Assembly: GCF_029227915.1 (NCBI RefSeq)
Contig: NC_079883.1
Coordinates: 30,754,001-30,818,000, forward strand
Reading direction: 5' to 3'
DNA length: 64,000 nt
Source of the DNA: Hydractinia symbiolongicarpus
Lineage: Eukaryota; Cnidaria; Hydrozoa; Anthoathecata; Hydractiniidae
Part shown: piece by piece, positions 63,225 through 64,000 of the stretch
Numbering within the stretch: the first letter of the stretch is position 1
Layout of the letters: every line of letters begins with the position of its first letter
Notes under the pieces: generated by a model
The model's input: only the letters and a program-made list of their open reading frames with translations
The model's database searches: none
What the model was told of the DNA's origin: nothing
Position numbers and translations under genes: made by a program

Positions 63225-63230
63225 GTATAC
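63225..63230 (+). other. Palindrome gtatac, conserved once per monomer
   Basis: gtatac occurs at monomer positions 118-123 in the great majority of units of both types. Rare losses include tttataca (near 46580, 52056 and 54289), gtataatt (3579, 4999, 7435, 9056), tttaca (15354, 16972, 18189), gtaaac (35837) and gtacac (57950). It gives the array a near-universal restriction-type ladder site at 203-bp spacing. Confidence 0.85.
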
Positions 63231-63246
63231 ATTCGACTATACGGGC
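63231..63246 (+). other. CENP-B-box-like stretch, one base short
   Basis: The stretch aTTCGactAtaCGGGc at monomer positions 124-139 matches the essential bases of the mammalian CENP-B box core (TTCG, A, CGGG), but with three rather than four bases between TTCG and A, so it is 16 nt instead of 17. Type B monomers have ttttg in place of attcg and lose the TTCG half. Chance similarity is quite possible, and CENP-B box rules are established mainly for mammals. Offered as a candidate only. Confidence 0.25.
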
Positions 63247-63254
63247 CAAGCCCG
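63242..63254 (+). other. GC-rich 5-bp dyad, type A monomers
   Basis: cgggc-caa-gcccg is a perfect inverted repeat with a 3-nt loop at monomer positions 135-147, overlapping a cccggg palindrome. It is intact in type A units; type B units read cgggccgagtccg, which breaks one pair. It lies directly after the CENP-B-box-like stretch. Confidence 0.75.
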
Positions 63255-63284
63255 GGATTTACGGGAAATCGCGGGTTTTCGTTT

Positions 63285-63290
63285 GCCGGC
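63285..63290 (+). other. Palindrome gccggc, conserved once per monomer
   Basis: gccggc at monomer positions 178-183 holds one complete CpG and abuts a second one (gccggcg). It is kept in most monomers. Exceptions form lineages: tgccgtcg (41.7-51 kb), ttaccgg (9.9, 43.0, 46.0, 51.5 kb) and tgagggcg (3.6, 5.0, 7.5, 9.1, 23.7 kb). Confidence 0.85.
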
Positions 63291-63716
63291 GATTAAACCT
63301 CTTTCATTAAGCGTCTCATGAAAAATGAAAACATTTTTGAAAACTACAAGTCTCATGTGTTTTAGCTGTGAAATAGTAATTTAAAAAATCGTTCGGGAAA
63401 TGAGTTTACACCCTGGGTACTTTCTTTGTATACTTTTGCCTATACGGGCCGAGTCCGGGATTTACGGGAAATCGCGGGATTTCGTTTGCCGGCGATTAAA
63501 CTTCTTTTTTTCAGCGTCTCATCAAAAATGAAAACATTTTTGAAAACTACAAGTCTCATGCGTTTTAGTGGTGAAAAAATAAATTAAAAAGTCGTTCGGG
63601 AAATGATTTTACTTCCTGGGTACTTTCTTTGTATACTTTTGACTATACGGGCCAAGCCCGGGATTTACGGGAAATCGCGGGTTTTCGTTTGCCGGCGATT
63701 AAAACACTTTTATTCA

Positions 63717-63808
63717 GCGTCTCATCAAAAATGAAAACATTTACGGGAGTCCGGATTTACGGGAAGTCGCGCGTTTTCGTTTGCCGGCGATTAAACCTCT
63801 TTCATTAA
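63717..63808 (+). repeat. Truncated 92-bp monomer
   Basis: Only 92 bp separate this gcgtctc from the next (63809), so about 111 bp are missing from the middle. The sequence runs gaaaacatttacgggagtcc, joining the left dyad region directly to the ccggattta region. The tttacggg at the join also occurs at monomer positions 151-158, which suggests a microhomology- or template-switch-mediated event rather than one clean excision. It is the only grossly truncated unit in the window. Confidence 0.9.
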
Positions 63809-64000
63809 GCGTCTCATCAAAAATGAAAACATTTTTGAAAACTACAAGTCTCAAGCGTTTTAGTGGTGAAATAGTAATTTAAAAAATCGTTCGGGAAATG
63901 AGTTTGCACCCTGGGTACTTTCTTTGTATACTTTTGCCTATACGAGCCGAGTCCGGGATTTACGGGAAGTCGCGGGTTTTCGTTTGCCGGCGATTAAACC
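63809..64000 (+). repeat. Last monomer, cut by the window edge
   Basis: A caagcg left side with a gtgaaatag / ttgcaccc / ttttgcc / tacgagcc right side. The first 192 bp are present and end at gattaaacc, so the array continues beyond the window. Confidence 0.9.

Larger units (their letters stand above)
63108..63310 (+). repeat. Reference monomer, right-half type A
   Basis: This clean 203-bp unit serves as the reference for monomer coordinates (1 = g of gcgtctc). In order it shows: dyad at 9-30; a-rich tract 61-78; the variant block ctcacaggg at 99-107; the well-conserved block gggtactttctttgta at 105-120; palindrome gtatac at 118-123; attcgac at 124-130; dyad cgggccaagcccg at 135-147; gatttacgggaaatcgcggg at 149-168; palindrome gccggc at 178-183; and tail cctctttcattaa. 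Hand counts give G=40, C=37 and 12 CpG. Type A is defined by attcgac, ccaagcccggg and the cctctttcattaa tail. Confidence 0.95.
62296..63716 (+). repeat. Satellite: seven monomers before the truncated unit
   Basis: Units at 62296 (caagcg), 62499 (gttaaaa), 62702 (ctttctgg), 62905 (gtgaaatag, ttgcaccc), 63108 (the reference type A unit), 63311 (catgtg, ctgtgaaatag) and 63514 (aaaaagtcg, atgattttac). The last two resemble members of the E 8-mer. No gene seen. Confidence 0.82.
1..64000 (+). repeat. 203-bp satellite DNA array, whole window
   Basis: The word gcgtctcatc and close variants (gcgtatc, gcttctc, gcctctc, gtgtctgatc) recur every 203 bp from position 9 to 63809, always on the plus strand, so the window holds about 315 head-to-tail monomers with a partial unit at each end. 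Most units are 201-204 bp; clear outliers start at 30858 (195 bp), 55390 (209 bp), 57832 (205 bp) and 63717 (92 bp). No sequence outside the repeat was found on reading every line, so all stretches without genes hold this satellite. The unit is about 38% GC. Because 203 is not a multiple of 3, each monomer shifts the reading frame, and open frames end within about 1-1.5 monomers. Tandem arrays with nucleosome-scale units are typical of eukaryotic centromeric or pericentromeric heterochromatin; that location is inference. Family not recognised. Confidence 0.99.

Noticed and set aside
63231-63246. A genuine 17-bp CENP-B box
   Set aside because: The spacer between TTCG and A is one base short of the mammalian rule, so it is reported only as a box-like motif.
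63242-63254. Rho-independent terminator from the GC-rich dyad
   Set aside because: The stem is only 5 bp, is not followed by a T run, recurs in most type A monomers, and there are no genes to terminate.
1-64000. CRISPR array
   Set aside because: The period is 203 bp and the whole unit is repeated; there are no unique spacers between short identical repeats and no cas-like genes.
1-64000. Ribosomal intergenic spacer subrepeats
   Set aside because: No rRNA gene sequence appears in 64 kb, whereas rDNA units would show coding regions within this distance in most eukaryotes.
1-64000. Human or primate alpha satellite, or telomeric repeat
   Set aside because: The unit is 203 bp, not about 171 bp, has no alpha-satellite resemblance that I recognise, and no short telomeric hexamer or heptamer runs are present.
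1-64000. Transposable element or Helitron-derived tandem repeat
   Set aside because: No terminal repeats, target-site duplications or transposase-like frames are visible; a transposon origin of the monomer cannot be excluded but has no support here.

Overview
The whole window is one uninterrupted satellite-DNA array. A unit of about 203 bp is repeated head to tail, always in the same orientation, from base 1 to base 64000, giving roughly 315 monomers. There is no unique flanking sequence, and I see no transposable element, RNA gene or credible protein gene. The short open frames on both strands are the same few peptides recurring, because they are translations of the repeat itself. The monomer is about 38% GC and unusually rich in CpG (12 CpG in the reference monomer at 63108-63310, about 1.6 times expectation by hand count). 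It has a conserved 9-bp dyad (tcaaaaatg / catttttga, 4-nt loop), a 5-bp dyad (cgggc / gcccg, 3-nt loop) and palindromes gtatac and gccggc. Megabase-style monotony, a nucleosome-sized unit and higher-order repeats (HORs) indicate a eukaryotic (peri)centromeric or other heterochromatic array, probably from a long-read assembly. I do not recognise the family and cannot name the organism. The preserved CpGs argue against a heavily CpG-methylating host, but only weakly.

Monomers fall into recurring variants. Two main right-half types alternate: type A (attcgac, ccaagcccggg, tail cctctttcattaag) and type B (ttttgac, ccgagtccggg, tail cttcttttattcag), which differ from each other by about 5%. Runs of different variants are copied as multi-monomer blocks. 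I can see tandem copies of 2 monomers (406 bp), 4 (812 bp), 5 (1014 bp), 6 (1216 bp), 7 (1420 bp), 8 (1623 bp, at three separate places with different monomer sets) and 10 (2028 bp). There are also longer, partly tandem copies of 11 monomers (2233 bp), 12 (2435 bp) and about 27 (5476 bp). Many copies share private mutations and look about 99-100% identical, so they are recent.

Layout: 0-24 kb is a domain of monomers with markers such as gaaaagata/cgttttgg and ccaagtcc, built on the 7/11-mer blocks (1.4-7.5 kb), a 4-mer (11.8-13.4 kb) and an 8-mer family (14.6-21.7 kb). 24-41.4 kb is dominated by variants gtgaaatag/ttgcaccc and gttaaa, with the near-perfect 8-mer tandem (26.0-29.2 kb), dimer and 5-mer expansions, and the 10-mer tandem (37.3-41.4 kb). 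41.4-57.2 kb carries the catggg/caagcg variants with a 6-mer and the three-copy ~27-monomer block. 57.2-64 kb has more private mutations, another 8-mer tandem and the only grossly truncated monomer (63717-63808, 92 bp).

The interesting biology is therefore in array dynamics: nested, multi-scale tandem duplication, within-monomer recombination junctions and sharp subfamily boundaries. I found no hidden gene system.
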